NCBI GenBank assembly: GCA_035606845.1
Contig: DATNEA010000047.1
Location: 144,434 to 208,433, forward strand
Length of the DNA stretch: 64,000 nucleotides
Direction of reading: 5' to 3'
From: DASXHY01 sp035606845
GTDB taxonomy: Bacteria; Verrucomicrobiota; Verrucomicrobiia; Limisphaerales; DASXHY01
Positions 42,208 through 50,578 of this stretch are shown here, piece by piece. Each line of letters starts with the position of its first letter. Positions within the stretch are counted from its first letter, which is position 1. Under the pieces are notes generated by a model. It had not been told where the DNA came from and did not search any database. It saw only the letters and a list, made by a program, of their open reading frames with translations. The translations under genes and the position numbers were made by a program.

Positions 42208-42257
42208 TCTGGAGCTTGGACGCTTGGACACTTGGAGCTTCAACCCTGGAGCATTTA
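42208..42257. repeat. Degenerate tandem octamer (gcttggac)
   Basis: Tandem near-copies gcttggac, gcttggac, acttggag follow one another, flanked by ctggagc motifs on both sides. It lies between the small exported gene and the 3' end of the PEBP gene. No clear second arm is seen, so this differs from the heptamer hairpins. Confidence 0.5.
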
Positions 42258-42258
42258 T

Positions 42259-42696
42259 TTAGCGCGCGTATTTGCCAGTCAACGTCGCGCTCTCCAGAAC
42301 ATGCCCTTGCATCTCCTGCTCGATGGCATCGCGCGAACAGCCATCCGGCAGCGGCAACACCGTGTCCAGCGCGAATATCTTGAAACGATAGCGATGTTCG
42401 CCCGAGGGTGGCTTGGGCCCGTCATATTCCACTTCGCCAAAATCATTCTTCCCTTGCGTCGACATCACCGGCACGCTGTCCTCCTTAATATCCTTAATCT
42501 TCGGATCCATGTTGAACAGCAGCCAATGATTGAAGGTCCCCTCCGGTGCATCGGGATCCTCGACAATCAGCGCCAAACTCTTGGCGCGGCCGGGCACTTC
42601 GTCGAAATGCATCGGAGGAGCGTGATTCTCTCCATACATCGTGAACTTGTCCGGAATTTTTTCTCCATCCGTGAACGCTTGGCTCGTGATTCGCAT
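42259..42696 (-). CDS. PEBP-family protein (YbhB/YbcL type)
   Basis: 145 residues. Motifs: ALIVEDPDAPEGTFNHWLLF (ligand pocket D-P-D-A-P and H-W) and GEHRYRFKIFALD, both diagnostic of phosphatidylethanolamine-binding/Raf-kinase-inhibitor-like proteins. No signal peptide, so cytosolic. Bacterial function is poorly known. Normal length for the family. Confidence 0.93.
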   Translation of the reverse strand: MRITSQAFTDGEKIPDKFTMYGENHAPPMHFDEVPGRAKSLALIVEDPDAPEGTFNHWLLFNMDPKIKDIKEDSVPVMSTQGKNDFGEVEYDGPKPPSGEHRYRFKIFALDTVLPLPDGCSRDAIEQEMQGHVLESATLTGKYAR

Positions 42697-42807
42697 AACA
42701 AAAACTCCTTTGGTTGAGATTTACCGACTGGGTTCACGCTCTGATTCGAAATTGTGGTTAAACTGAGATTGAAACGGAGCGCCGAGCACCAGCTCGGCGC
42801 GAACAAC

Positions 42808-43269
42808 TCATGTGGCGAAATCCGCGACCTTTGCATGCGCCAGCCGCTGAAAATCGTCAAACGGCATGCGGATCAATTCGGTGTGTGACCCTGCGTTGAA
42901 CGCGATCTCGTCATCTTCGGCCAGCGGCGATGCCACGTAGACATCCATGCCATAAAGATTCCCGAACGGAGGCATCGCGCCGACCTCGCAATCGGGAAAC
43001 AACCCTTTGAATTCATCCTCCGTGGCCAGCCGCGCGTTCGCGTTCCCGGCAATTTCGCGCAACTCCGACAGGTCCAGTTTCCGATCCGCCGGCAACACGG
43101 CCATCGCCATCCGCCCGCCCATTTGCACCACGACGGATTTCGCCAGCTCCTTCCCCGGCACATGCGCCGATTCCGCCACCTCCTGCGCCGTGCAAGCCTC
43201 AGGATGAGTGATGGTCACATACTTCGCATGCTCGTGATCCAGAAATTGCTTCAATTTTTCGGCGGACAT
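42808..43269 (-). CDS. YbaK/EbsC-type aminoacyl-tRNA deacylase
   Basis: 153 residues matching the YbaK/ProX editing domain. It has an N-terminal YVTITHPEACTAQEVAES, KSVVVQMGGRMAMAVLPADR with the conserved catalytic-site Lys, VGAMPPFGN, and an end ELIRMPFDDFQRL. It probably hydrolyses a mischarged tRNA in the cytosol; which one cannot be determined. Same direction as the PEBP gene but 111 bases apart. Confidence 0.9.
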   Translation of the reverse strand: MSAEKLKQFLDHEHAKYVTITHPEACTAQEVAESAHVPGKELAKSVVVQMGGRMAMAVLPADRKLDLSELREIAGNANARLATEDEFKGLFPDCEVGAMPPFGNLYGMDVYVASPLAEDDEIAFNAGSHTELIRMPFDDFQRLAHAKVADFAT

Positions 43270-43389
43270 AGTGCCCCATTCTTAACTTGAAAATAACCCC
43301 GGCCATCAGCATCCAAATTAGGAGAACACCCAATAGGAAAAAACCGCGAAGAACTGGCTATCCGTGCCGCCGCGGGGCCGGAACATCCG

Positions 43390-44034
43390 TCATTTTCTGA
43401 ACGCAATGTAGGATTTAGGAATGAAGCCGAGGAGTCGCTCCGTGTGAATCTCACAATCAGGGAAAAGTTCCCGCACTTCGCGCTTCGTCAACAAACGGGT
43501 CGTTTCGATCATTTCATCGACCTTTTTGACAGACGGCTTTTGCAACAAGCCATAGGGCGTGAGCCAGCGAACGATTTTTGGCTGGACGCTTTTTGGCAAC
43601 CAGTGGACGAACGGCGCCAGATAATGCGGCTCTATGGGGCATTCGAAGGCCGGTGTCTGGACCCAAATGGCATTGCCGATCCGGCGAATCTCCTTCGCGA
43701 ATGCCTGTTGCCTCTCCCACGAACCCACATGCTCGATGACGCTGTTGGAAAACGCGATGTCGTAACTTTTGTCCGGGAAAACCAGCGCGCAGCCGTCCCC
43801 GACGAAGGTGCGGATGTGATATTCCGGGTTCAATTGCCAGTCCGCCTGGTAAATATTCACCGTGTCTATCGCGCCCAGCAGCACCGGATGAATCATCCAG
43901 GAAGTCGGATTGCCGCCCACATCCAAAAGCCGCTGGTCGGGACGAGGCGAAAGAAGACGCACGAAAAGAGCGAATCGTTTTCGCCGCCAGATTTTGAATA
44001 TTCGAGCGTAAATACTGTGCAGGGAAAAAGACAC
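43390..44034 (-). CDS. Class I SAM-dependent methyltransferase
   Basis: 214 residues. Motif I is RLLDVGGNPTSW, the acidic end of strand 2 lies at NIYQAD, and the motif IV region is YDIAFSNSVIEHVGSW. The C-terminal part (PIEPHYLAPFVHWLPKSVQ) resembles methyltransferases of glycan clusters. Substrate unknown. It lies near a second methyltransferase and UDP-glucuronate decarboxylase, so a surface-polysaccharide role is likely. Confidence 0.87.
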   Translation of the reverse strand: MSFSLHSIYARIFKIWRRKRFALFVRLLSPRPDQRLLDVGGNPTSWMIHPVLLGAIDTVNIYQADWQLNPEYHIRTFVGDGCALVFPDKSYDIAFSNSVIEHVGSWERQQAFAKEIRRIGNAIWVQTPAFECPIEPHYLAPFVHWLPKSVQPKIVRWLTPYGLLQKPSVKKVDEMIETTRLLTKREVRELFPDCEIHTERLLGFIPKSYIAFRK

Positions 44035-44594
44035 TGCTAAATCCTAAAAAACTTGGACACCGCTTGCCACTATTTTTTTTGCGCACTTGGCCCCGACCCT
44101 TATCCGCAATGGCAAAACGGTGCGACGATGCGCCAAAATGGGTTCGCTTTTTTGCAAAAATGATGAACGGTTGTTGTACGTTGTTGATTGGCACCACTGG
44201 CCCCAAATTTGAAATGGGTTCGTTTGGTAATTTTTTTATTTTTGGTCGCGGAAAGTGGCGCGGTGTGACGCAATCTCCTGGCTGCCTTCCGACTCCCAAG
44301 CCCTTTTTGTCTCGTTCTGCCTTCATTCATGCATTTCGCCTCCTTCGAAACCGTTATAGCATGCCTGTCAAATGCCGCAAATCCGAGTTTCTCACCCCAG
44401 AGTTGCGTCATCAGAAATGACCCTTTTTAGAATTTCTTTAATTTCTTGAATTCCACTTCCGAGGAGTATCACTGTATTTTGTTGCGAGATTTCTGCTATG
44501 AATACCCTGGTCAGAAAAGAAATCTTTGTGCCGGGAAGAATCCCGGGTGAGCGCCGATGGCTCAAAAGTTACAATAGTCAGCTCTGACTCCTTT
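44035..44594. other. Gene-poor stretch with degenerate extragenic repeats
   Basis: No credible gene. Two copies of a motif like aaatgggttcg(c/t)tt occur at 44138-44153 and 44212-44226, around a ttgcaaaaatgatgaacgg segment. On the other strand it reads NEPxxxxG / KRTHF-like, a pattern I associate with dispersed noncoding repeats of planctomycetes and verrucomicrobia (by recall). The far end (44567-44594) is one arm of an inverted repeat described separately. Confidence 0.5.
44567..44594. repeat. Left copy of a 28-bp inverted repeat
   Basis: gttacaatagtcagctctga followed by ctcctttt. It matches the reverse complement of 45096-45123 at about 25 of 28 positions. The two copies enclose the membrane-protein gene at 44595-45014. 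Confidence 0.8.
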
Positions 44595-45014
44595 TTATTT
44601 CTTCGATGAATCGTCTGTTTCATCAGTCCTCCAATGCAAATAGACGATAGCCGCCGCTACAAAAAAGAACGCCAATATGCGAGCGTTTGAGCGAGAATAA
44701 AATCCTGATGCCAGCAACCCCACAAAAAGCAAAGTTCCCACTAAAAGGATTGATATAAGGACGCGCAAGACAAACCAACCGTGTGTTCCTGATTGAACGA
44801 TTTGACGGCTCAACAAGACAGGGCCATAGAGAACAAATGTGGAAAAAAATGAAATCAAAATTATGCAACCACAGTAAGAATACCATGGGCCTAAATCCAT
44901 CCGCCTTGTTAATAAAAAAGTCGGCACTGCAAGCAATGCCCACACAACGCAAAAATCCCAACTGAAACGAAATGGACGGTCAATAGGCCGCATGATGGTC
45001 AATGGCATGAGCAA
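44595..45014 (-). CDS. Small membrane protein of unknown function
   Basis: 139 residues with four hydrophobic helices (FCVVWALLAVPTFLL, YCGCIILISFFSTFVLYGPV, VLISILLVGTLLFVGLLAS, ILAFFFVAAAIVYL) and a charged end TDETDDSSKK. Starts are possible at 45014, 45008 or 44993 (MRPIDRPFRF). It is richer in A/T than its neighbours and is enclosed by a 28-bp inverted repeat whose left copy starts at its stop codon. I do not recognise the family. It may be foreign. Confidence 0.6.
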   Translation of the reverse strand: MLMPLTIMRPIDRPFRFSWDFCVVWALLAVPTFLLTRRMDLGPWYSYCGCIILISFFSTFVLYGPVLLSRQIVQSGTHGWFVLRVLISILLVGTLLFVGLLASGFYSRSNARILAFFFVAAAIVYLHWRTDETDDSSKK

Positions 45015-45095
45015 TTTGCGTTATAAACTCATCAAGCCGTTTATGTTCGCAAGCTGTTGATTCAGGTCGGCGTTTAATTCGTTAATTGTTGTCTG

Positions 45096-45123
45096 GAAAG
45101 GGGTCAGGGCTGACTATTGTAAC
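45096..45123. repeat. Right copy of a 28-bp inverted repeat
   Basis: gaaaggggtcagggctgact followed by attgtaac, the inverted partner of 44567-44594. The rest of the gap (45124-45342) shows nothing I can name. Confidence 0.8.
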
Positions 45124-45342
45124 ATTTTGTATCGAGAGTCATTTCGTTCCTAACCGTATTGTTGGTCGCCACTATCGCGAACATGCGATTCCATCAGTGC
45201 CTGTCCCTTTTGAAAGTTTTTGATCTCGATGATTTTTTCGCGAATTCGCCACGTCAAGCCGCATAAATCAAAAATTCCCGCGCGAGACTGATCTCCCCAG
45301 CGCCGCATGCAGCGGCGGACCAAAGCGTTTTTTCCGATCCTT

Positions 45343-46065
45343 TTAAGCAGCCGAATAGAACCTGTTCTTGATAAAATCAGCGACTTTTTCGACGGGAACC
45401 AAATTGAAGGCTTTATGATCGCGCTCGAAGTCCGCGAATCGGAGCTTTTTTATGCGTTCGAGCTCAACCGAGGAGAACGGCGGATAGGGCGAGAGATCGT
45501 TGAAGATGACGCCAATGCCATGATCGGCCACCACGATGCCGAACTTCGCCCCGAAGCGCTCTCTGATCTCGTAAGCGACCTTCCAGACCGATCCGTTCCA
45601 ACTGCGATGCAATCGCGGCACATGCTCCCATTCCCAACTCGAAGGCAGCATGTCATGGATGGCAATAATGCCGCCGGGCTGGAGGAATCGCAGGGAATTA
45701 ATCACATCCCGCCGGACCTGTTCGTAGGTGTGCAGCCCGTCAATGAATACAAAGTCGAATCGTTCCTGGTTGGTTTCGAAGAACGCGTCGCTGGTCATGC
45801 GATGCGTTCCACCGGATGCGGGGTCAACGCCGGTCTTTTTCGCGGCCGTCACGGCATTGAAACTCCTGTCTTTCCTGCAGCCAATCTCCAAATAACCGCT
45901 GCTCGGATAGGAGGCGAGGAGCGCCCGAATGAGATCGGTGCGCCGATAACCGATGCGGCGCCAATGGAACAAGAGCCGCCCCTCGACGAGTTTCTCTTTT
46001 TTGGCCACGTATTTCCGCCGGACCAGCCAGGCGGCCAGGTTCATTCGCAGCTTGATCGAGTTCAT
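45343..46065 (-). CDS. Class I SAM-dependent methyltransferase (Methyltransf_24 type)
   Basis: 240 residues. SGYLEIGCRKDRSFNAV is motif I, RFDFVFIDGLHTYEQVRRDV is the hallmark of the cephalosporin-hydroxylase/Methyltransf_24 group, and GGIIAIHDMLPSSWEWEHV follows. Such enzymes are frequent in O-antigen and glycan loci. Substrate unknown. Its upstream side is bordered by a 280-bp palindromic element. Confidence 0.88.
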   Translation of the reverse strand: MNSIKLRMNLAAWLVRRKYVAKKEKLVEGRLLFHWRRIGYRRTDLIRALLASYPSSGYLEIGCRKDRSFNAVTAAKKTGVDPASGGTHRMTSDAFFETNQERFDFVFIDGLHTYEQVRRDVINSLRFLQPGGIIAIHDMLPSSWEWEHVPRLHRSWNGSVWKVAYEIRERFGAKFGIVVADHGIGVIFNDLSPYPPFSSVELERIKKLRFADFERDHKAFNLVPVEKVADFIKNRFYSAA

Positions 46066-46168
46066 GCCATGTGCCGAGGCCGATGAAAATATCCATTCTT
46101 GGAATCGCCAACGATCTTATTAATAGTTGGCGGAAGCCGAACCCGGCAAGTTCTTTGTTCGAATCTCA

Positions 46169-46450
46169 GAGCCTGTCTGAAAATTCCAAGGGGTGCTGTT
46201 TTCGTGCAAAAGGCTCTCTGGCGAGGCGCGACTCAGAACCGCCTAGCCAAAGGCTCTGTGACTGAGGAGCAACGAAGCCAGAGAGCCTTTTGCACGAAAA
46301 CCCTCCGGGCGGCGGGTCTTTTTGTCCGTGGACTGCGTTGGCTCGGCTCTCATCCGGCCATGGCGGGACGGGGATGCTCGGAGCCTCGCCGCCTTGTCCG
46401 CGGCCAAAATCCCTCGCCGCAGCGCCCCTGGCAATTTTCAGGCAGGCTCT
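46169..46450. mobile_element. MITE-like palindromic element
   Basis: Terminal inverted repeats agagcctgtctgaaaatt (46169-46186) and its near-perfect complement (46433-46450, 17 of 18). Inside lies a perfect 23-bp stem (46199-46221 with 46278-46300, ttcgtgcaaaaggctctctg core) and a GC-rich right half. No transposase or other credible gene is encoded. It fills the gap between the methyltransferase and the UDP-glucuronate decarboxylase, ending 14 bases from the latter's stop. No target-site duplication was clear by eye. Confidence 0.72.
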
Positions 46451-46463
46451 CAGCCCGGAACAT

Positions 46464-47408
46464 TCAAACCTTTGTCCGAAAATACTCAATCGTCTCCACC
46501 AACCCCTTGGCCAGCGGCACGCGGGGTTCCCATTTTAAAATCTTTTTTGCCTTGGTGATGTTCGGGCGGCGTTGCTTGGGGTCGTCTTGCGGGAGCGGCT
46601 TGAATACAATTTTGCTTTGGGAACCGGTTACCTTGATGATTTCCTCCGCGAATTGCAGCATGGTCATTTCGGTGGGGTTCCCGATGTTCACGGGCAAATC
46701 GTAATCGCTCATCATCAGGCGGTAGATGCCTTCGATCAAATCCGAGACGTAACAAAAGCTGCGCGTTTGCAGGCCCTTGCCGAAGACGGTCACGGGCTTG
46801 TTCTTCAACGCCTGGCTCACGAATGCCGGCACCACGCGACCGTCGTTGATGCGCATGCGCGGGCCGTAGGTGTTGAAAATCCGCACGATCCGCGTCTGGA
46901 CCTTGTGTTCGCGATGATAGGCCATGGTCATAGCCTCGGCGAAACGCTTGGCTTCGTCGTAGCAGCCGCGCGGGCCGATGGTGTTCACGTTGCCCCAGTA
47001 TTCCTCGGGCTGCGGATGCACCATCGGGTCGCCGTAAATTTCCGAGGTGGACGCGATCAGGAATCGCGCTTTTTTGTGCACCGCCAGGCCCAGGGCCTTG
47101 TGCGTGCCGAGGGAGCCGACTTTGAGCGTCTGGATGGGCAGTTCCAGGTAATCAATCGGGCTGGCGGGCGAGGCGAAGTGCCAAACGTAATTCACCGGTT
47201 CGTTCAGGAAGATAAACTCGGTGACATCCTGCTGGATGAATTTGAAATTCGGGTTGCCGCCCAGGTGCGCGATGTTGTCCACCGAACCGGTCACAAAATT
47301 ATCGATGCCGATGACGCGGTGCCCGCGGGACAACAGCAAATCCGTGAGGTGCGAGCCCAGAAAGCCCGCGGCGCCCGTGACGACCGAGGTCGGTTGTTTT
47401 TGTTTCAT
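46464..47408 (-). CDS. uxs: UDP-glucuronate decarboxylase (UDP-xylose synthase)
   Basis: 314 residues of the extended SDR family, converting UDP-glucuronate to UDP-xylose. It has the NAD motif VVTGAAGFLGSHL and the catalytic SASPIDY-type block ASPASPIDYLELPIQTLKVG. STSEIYGDP, the Uxs-typical YWGNVNTIGPRGCYDEAKRF (active-site YxxxK) and GLQTRSFCYVSDLIEG follow. Start ATG 47408 (MKQKQPTSVVTG); the longer open frame upstream is not conserved. It supplies a pentose for surface glycans. Confidence 0.94.
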   Translation of the reverse strand: MKQKQPTSVVTGAAGFLGSHLTDLLLSRGHRVIGIDNFVTGSVDNIAHLGGNPNFKFIQQDVTEFIFLNEPVNYVWHFASPASPIDYLELPIQTLKVGSLGTHKALGLAVHKKARFLIASTSEIYGDPMVHPQPEEYWGNVNTIGPRGCYDEAKRFAEAMTMAYHREHKVQTRIVRIFNTYGPRMRINDGRVVPAFVSQALKNKPVTVFGKGLQTRSFCYVSDLIEGIYRLMMSDYDLPVNIGNPTEMTMLQFAEEIIKVTGSQSKIVFKPLPQDDPKQRRPNITKAKKILKWEPRVPLAKGLVETIEYFRTKV

Positions 47409-47557
47409 AGCTTGGACAATCGTCGAACGGGCGAAATGGTCAGGCCGTCGGGTGCGTTTTGCAATCTTTAACAATGGCAACGGGAAACCACCCCGTCCCT
47501 GCCAATGACTCGCTCGCTCCCGCCTCACTCGGCCCTCCGATGCGGTGCTATGGGTTT

Positions 47558-49597
47558 TTAAAACCCTGACGCCGCCTTTGTAAAATCCTCGCGGTAAGGT
47601 TTTCCAGATTGGTAAAGTTGCAGGCGTTTCTGCATTTCCGGCACTGTCTTTTGCGCGCCGGCGGCGTTGGCGCGATCAATGGCTTTTTGGACGGTCGCCT
47701 GCGCCTCGCTGAAGCGGCCGGCCTCCGCGTAAGCCATCGCCAGCGTGTCTAAAACGAAGGGTTGTTCGCCACCAGTCATGTCGTTCGCCTGTTCGGCAAA
47801 CGAAACCGCTTGCGCGCCGTTGCGAACGGCTGCGTCCCGATCTGACGCGAGCACGCGCGCCAGCCAGGTGAGTGTTTTGAAATCATTCGGATCAAGTTGC
47901 AGCGCGTCGTGGAAATGCTTGACCGCTTCCGCGCTTTGCCCGTGGCGCAACTCGGCTTTGCCCATCAAATAATGGGGACGCGGATCCTCGGGCGCGAGCT
48001 TGGCGCCTTCGGCATATTCATGCATGGCGTCATCGAAGCGGCCCATGTCGACGAGCAACGTGGCGAAGTTCACGTGCGCCAAAGCGGCCTTCGGATCCAA
48101 TTTCAGCGCTTCTTGGTATTCCTTGAACGCCTCCGCGCGCTCGCCCTTGGCGGCGAGCAGGTTCGCCAGATTATTGTGCGGCTGAAATCGGCCCGGCTCG
48201 ATGTTGATGGCTTCGCGATATTGGCCGGCGGCGGCGTCAGGCTGATTGTCCTGCTCCAGCGCCACGCCAAGATTGATGTGGGCGATGGCGTTTTCTTTGG
48301 TGACTGCAAGCGCGTGAGTGAACAGTGTTTCGCTGTTTTGCCAAAACCGAAGTTGGTATTCGGTGAGTCCAACGCAGACGAAAAGCGTTATTGCAGCGAT
48401 GCTGGATGCGGCTACGACGGAAATCCGGAAGCGCGCCGCCAAATCCGCCGCGCCATAGGCCAGTGCGATAAAGATGCCAATCGAAGGAACGTAGGTGTAA
48501 CGGTCCGCCAATGCCTGGCCGCCGACCTGCACCAGGCCGATCACCGGCACGAGCGTGCCCAAAAACCAGAGCCATCCAATGAGGAGATAGGGATTCCGTT
48601 TGCGGCTGATCCAGACGAGAACGGACAGGAACACAAGAATCACGGCCGCACCGGCGATTTGCCACGCGGGAATTTCATGCGGCAGCGGATAAACGATGGA
48701 CAGCTTCGTGGGCCAAACGATTTTGCCGAGATATCTCGCGTAGGCGACGAGTGTGTTTTCGATGCGCAGTCCGAACGGACGTTGTTCCAGCGAGACCACG
48801 GCTTCGCTGCGTTGGGCCAGGAAGGTGACGACACTCGAGGCGACGGTTAGGACGAAGAATGGCGCTTTTTCGAGAATTAACTTTGGCAGCGTGGTGCGTG
48901 CTCCGTGTTGCGTGTCGCGGGTTTTTGACCCTTCGGAGATTTCAAGCAGTTGTGCTCTTTGGAGCGGCCAAATATCCAGCAGCAACATCACGAACGGCAT
49001 CGTCACCAACATTGCCTTGGCCATCAGGCTCAGCGCAAAGAGCAAAAGCGCGCAGCCATACCAGGCTTTGGAATTTGAACCGACTTTTCCCCTCGATTTC
49101 GACGGGGCGTTTCCGATGTTTGATGCGTGCGCGTATTTCGCATACGCGAGCAAGGTCAGCAGGCCAAAGAAAGTGCTGAGCACATCCTTCCGCTCGGAAA
49201 GCCACGCGACCGATTCCACATGCACCGGATGCAGCGCGAACAAAGCGGCGACGAATGCGGCGGGCCAAAGTTTGCGTGTCATTCTCCAAAGCAGCAAAAA
49301 GAGCAGGACGGCGTTGGCGGCGTGGAAAAGGACATTGACGAAATGTTGCGGGCCGGGATCGCCGCCGAACAGGCTCGCATCGATCATGTGCGAAATCCAG
49401 GTGAGCGGGTGCCAATTGCTCCCGTGCCAGGTCGTGAAGGCCCATTTGATTCCAGCCGCGGTCAGACCCGCCTTCACGTGAATGTCACCTACGTAAACGG
49501 GGTCGTCGAAGACCACAAAACCCGCGTGCCGCGCGGGCAAATAGGCCAGCACGGTCACCAGCGCGAGCAGCAGGCACATCGTTCGCGGACGAACCAT
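47558..49597 (-). CDS. Multi-pass membrane protein with C-terminal TPR repeats (TMTC/glycosyltransferase-39-like)
   Basis: 679 residues. The N-terminal 420 hold about ten membrane helices and the conserved FVVFDDPVYVGD and HPVHVESVAWLSERKDVLST motifs of TMTC-like O-mannosyltransferase-related proteins. Residues 430-650 are tetratricopeptide repeats (AIAHINLGVALEQDNQPDAA, HNNLANLLAAKGERAEAFKE). It is probably a lipid-linked sugar transferase in the inner membrane with a TPR substrate-binding part; activity is inference. Confidence 0.85.
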   Translation of the reverse strand: MVRPRTMCLLLALVTVLAYLPARHAGFVVFDDPVYVGDIHVKAGLTAAGIKWAFTTWHGSNWHPLTWISHMIDASLFGGDPGPQHFVNVLFHAANAVLLFLLLWRMTRKLWPAAFVAALFALHPVHVESVAWLSERKDVLSTFFGLLTLLAYAKYAHASNIGNAPSKSRGKVGSNSKAWYGCALLLFALSLMAKAMLVTMPFVMLLLDIWPLQRAQLLEISEGSKTRDTQHGARTTLPKLILEKAPFFVLTVASSVVTFLAQRSEAVVSLEQRPFGLRIENTLVAYARYLGKIVWPTKLSIVYPLPHEIPAWQIAGAAVILVFLSVLVWISRKRNPYLLIGWLWFLGTLVPVIGLVQVGGQALADRYTYVPSIGIFIALAYGAADLAARFRISVVAASSIAAITLFVCVGLTEYQLRFWQNSETLFTHALAVTKENAIAHINLGVALEQDNQPDAAAGQYREAINIEPGRFQPHNNLANLLAAKGERAEAFKEYQEALKLDPKAALAHVNFATLLVDMGRFDDAMHEYAEGAKLAPEDPRPHYLMGKAELRHGQSAEAVKHFHDALQLDPNDFKTLTWLARVLASDRDAAVRNGAQAVSFAEQANDMTGGEQPFVLDTLAMAYAEAGRFSEAQATVQKAIDRANAAGAQKTVPEMQKRLQLYQSGKPYREDFTKAASGF

Positions 49598-49661
49598 CGC
49601 CTTCTTTGTGGTTTATTTCGGCGGTGGCAACAAGCGATTTGTAGCGCAGTTTCTCGATGGC

Positions 49662-49827
49662 GGGCGCAACTTGCCACCCGCACGGAGCGCGACTGTGTCC
49701 CGCGCAGCGGGATCAGCCGCAGCGCACGAACGTTGGCTGACGTTTACCCTTGCGGTTAATGACACTGCTGCGGCTGGTCTTTGACACAGCCGCGCTCCAA
49801 AATGGTGCGGGTGGCAAATTGCGCCCC
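49662..49827. repeat. Long imperfect palindrome in the 49598-49922 gap
   Basis: The left part (gcgcaacttgccacccgcac, then ggagcgcgactgtgtc and agccgcagc) is the reverse complement of the right part (gctgcggct, gacacagccgcgctcc, gtgcgggtggcaaattgcgc). This gives a stem of over 55 bases with bulges. No coding frame is supported. The type resembles dispersed verrucomicrobial palindromes (recall). Confidence 0.75.
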
Positions 49828-49863
49828 TCGTAGATGAAGCGGCATGAATGCCGCGCTTCGCGA

Positions 49864-49900
49864 TAAAAGAAGGACGAGCAAGTTTCCTCGCTCGTCCTTC
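49864..49900 (-). terminator. Intrinsic terminator of the EF-hand gene
   Basis: Ten-pair stem aaggacgagc / gctcgtcctt, followed on the minus strand by cttttatcg. It starts 23 bases after the stop of the gene at 49923-50243. Confidence 0.65.
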
Positions 49901-49922
49901 GGTTGGGCTGGGCTGTGGGAGG

Positions 49923-50243
49923 CTAATTGTTCGCGGCCGGAGCTTGCTGCGGAGCATCTCCATCCGAACCGGGCGGGCGGCCTTCACCGCGCGGCGGGCG
50001 TGGCGGACGCAACTCGTCTTGCGTCAGTTTGCCGTCGCCGTTTTTATCGAGCGTTTTCAACGCCGCGGACGCATTGGCAATTTCGTCGGCGTCAATCACG
50101 CCGTCATGATTCGCATCGAGCGCGTGCATCAACGGCGAGGGCGGAGGCCGATGGCCCCACGGACGGCCGTCCTGCGCGTTGACGATGAGCGCCGATGTGC
50201 TGAGTGCAATCAGCGCGAGCATGGTTTTGGTCGTGGTTTTCAT
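49923..50243 (-). CDS. Exported EF-hand protein
   Basis: 106 residues. Signal peptide (MKTTTKTMLALIALSTSALI, cleavage near VNAQ), then a pair of EF-hand loops DANHDGVIDADE and DKNGDGKLTQDE with all Ca2+ ligand positions filled. The Pro/Arg/Gly-rich tail is PPRPPRGEGRPPGSDG. Small exported EF-hand proteins of this kind are common in planctomycetes and verrucomicrobia; role unknown, probably Ca2+ binding in the periplasm. Confidence 0.88.
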   Translation of the reverse strand: MKTTTKTMLALIALSTSALIVNAQDGRPWGHRPPPSPLMHALDANHDGVIDADEIANASAALKTLDKNGDGKLTQDELRPPRPPRGEGRPPGSDGDAPQQAPAANN

Positions 50244-50483
50244 TTTGTCCTTTCTTGCTGTTTTGTTGTTTGCTTAAAGCGGGTCGCTTCGGAAATTTTC
50301 CAAGAGCGAACGGCTGTTTTGTTTCTCATGCCGCCACTCTACGCGAGGCCGCCTTAAGAGAATGTGAAGACGGAAAAATTGTTAAACCGGAGGCCCGTTT
50401 CACGATTTCAAGTTGCTCGCTTCGTTGCAGGTGTTAAATTCAACGAAACCCAAAGCGCCATCGCTCGCGCGCCTGCAACTGAC

Positions 50484-50567
50484 ATTGTAGCGGCGCTCTA
50501 TAAGCGTCGCTCTGTGGACGCCGCCAAATTCGCTTTTTCAGCAGCGGTCTCAGACCGCCGCTACAAT
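50484..50567. repeat. REP-like inverted repeat (ttgtagcggcg type)
   Basis: Arms 50484-50511 (attgtagcggcgctctataa, agcgtcgct) and 50540-50567 (agcagcggtctcagaccgcc, gctacaat) are imperfect reverse complements. It ends 12 bases before the preferred start of the DUF2182 gene. The rest of the 50244-50483 gap shows nothing else I can name. Confidence 0.78.
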
Positions 50568-50578
50568 AAATGGAATCG

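Noticed and set aside
46155..46170. gttcgaatc motif that looks like a tRNA T-loop
   Set aside because: The flanking bases do not form a T-stem and no acceptor or anticodon arms are found.
48000..48850. 317-codon plus-strand frame opposite the TPR protein
   Set aside because: Mirror of the TPR repeats; no independent support.
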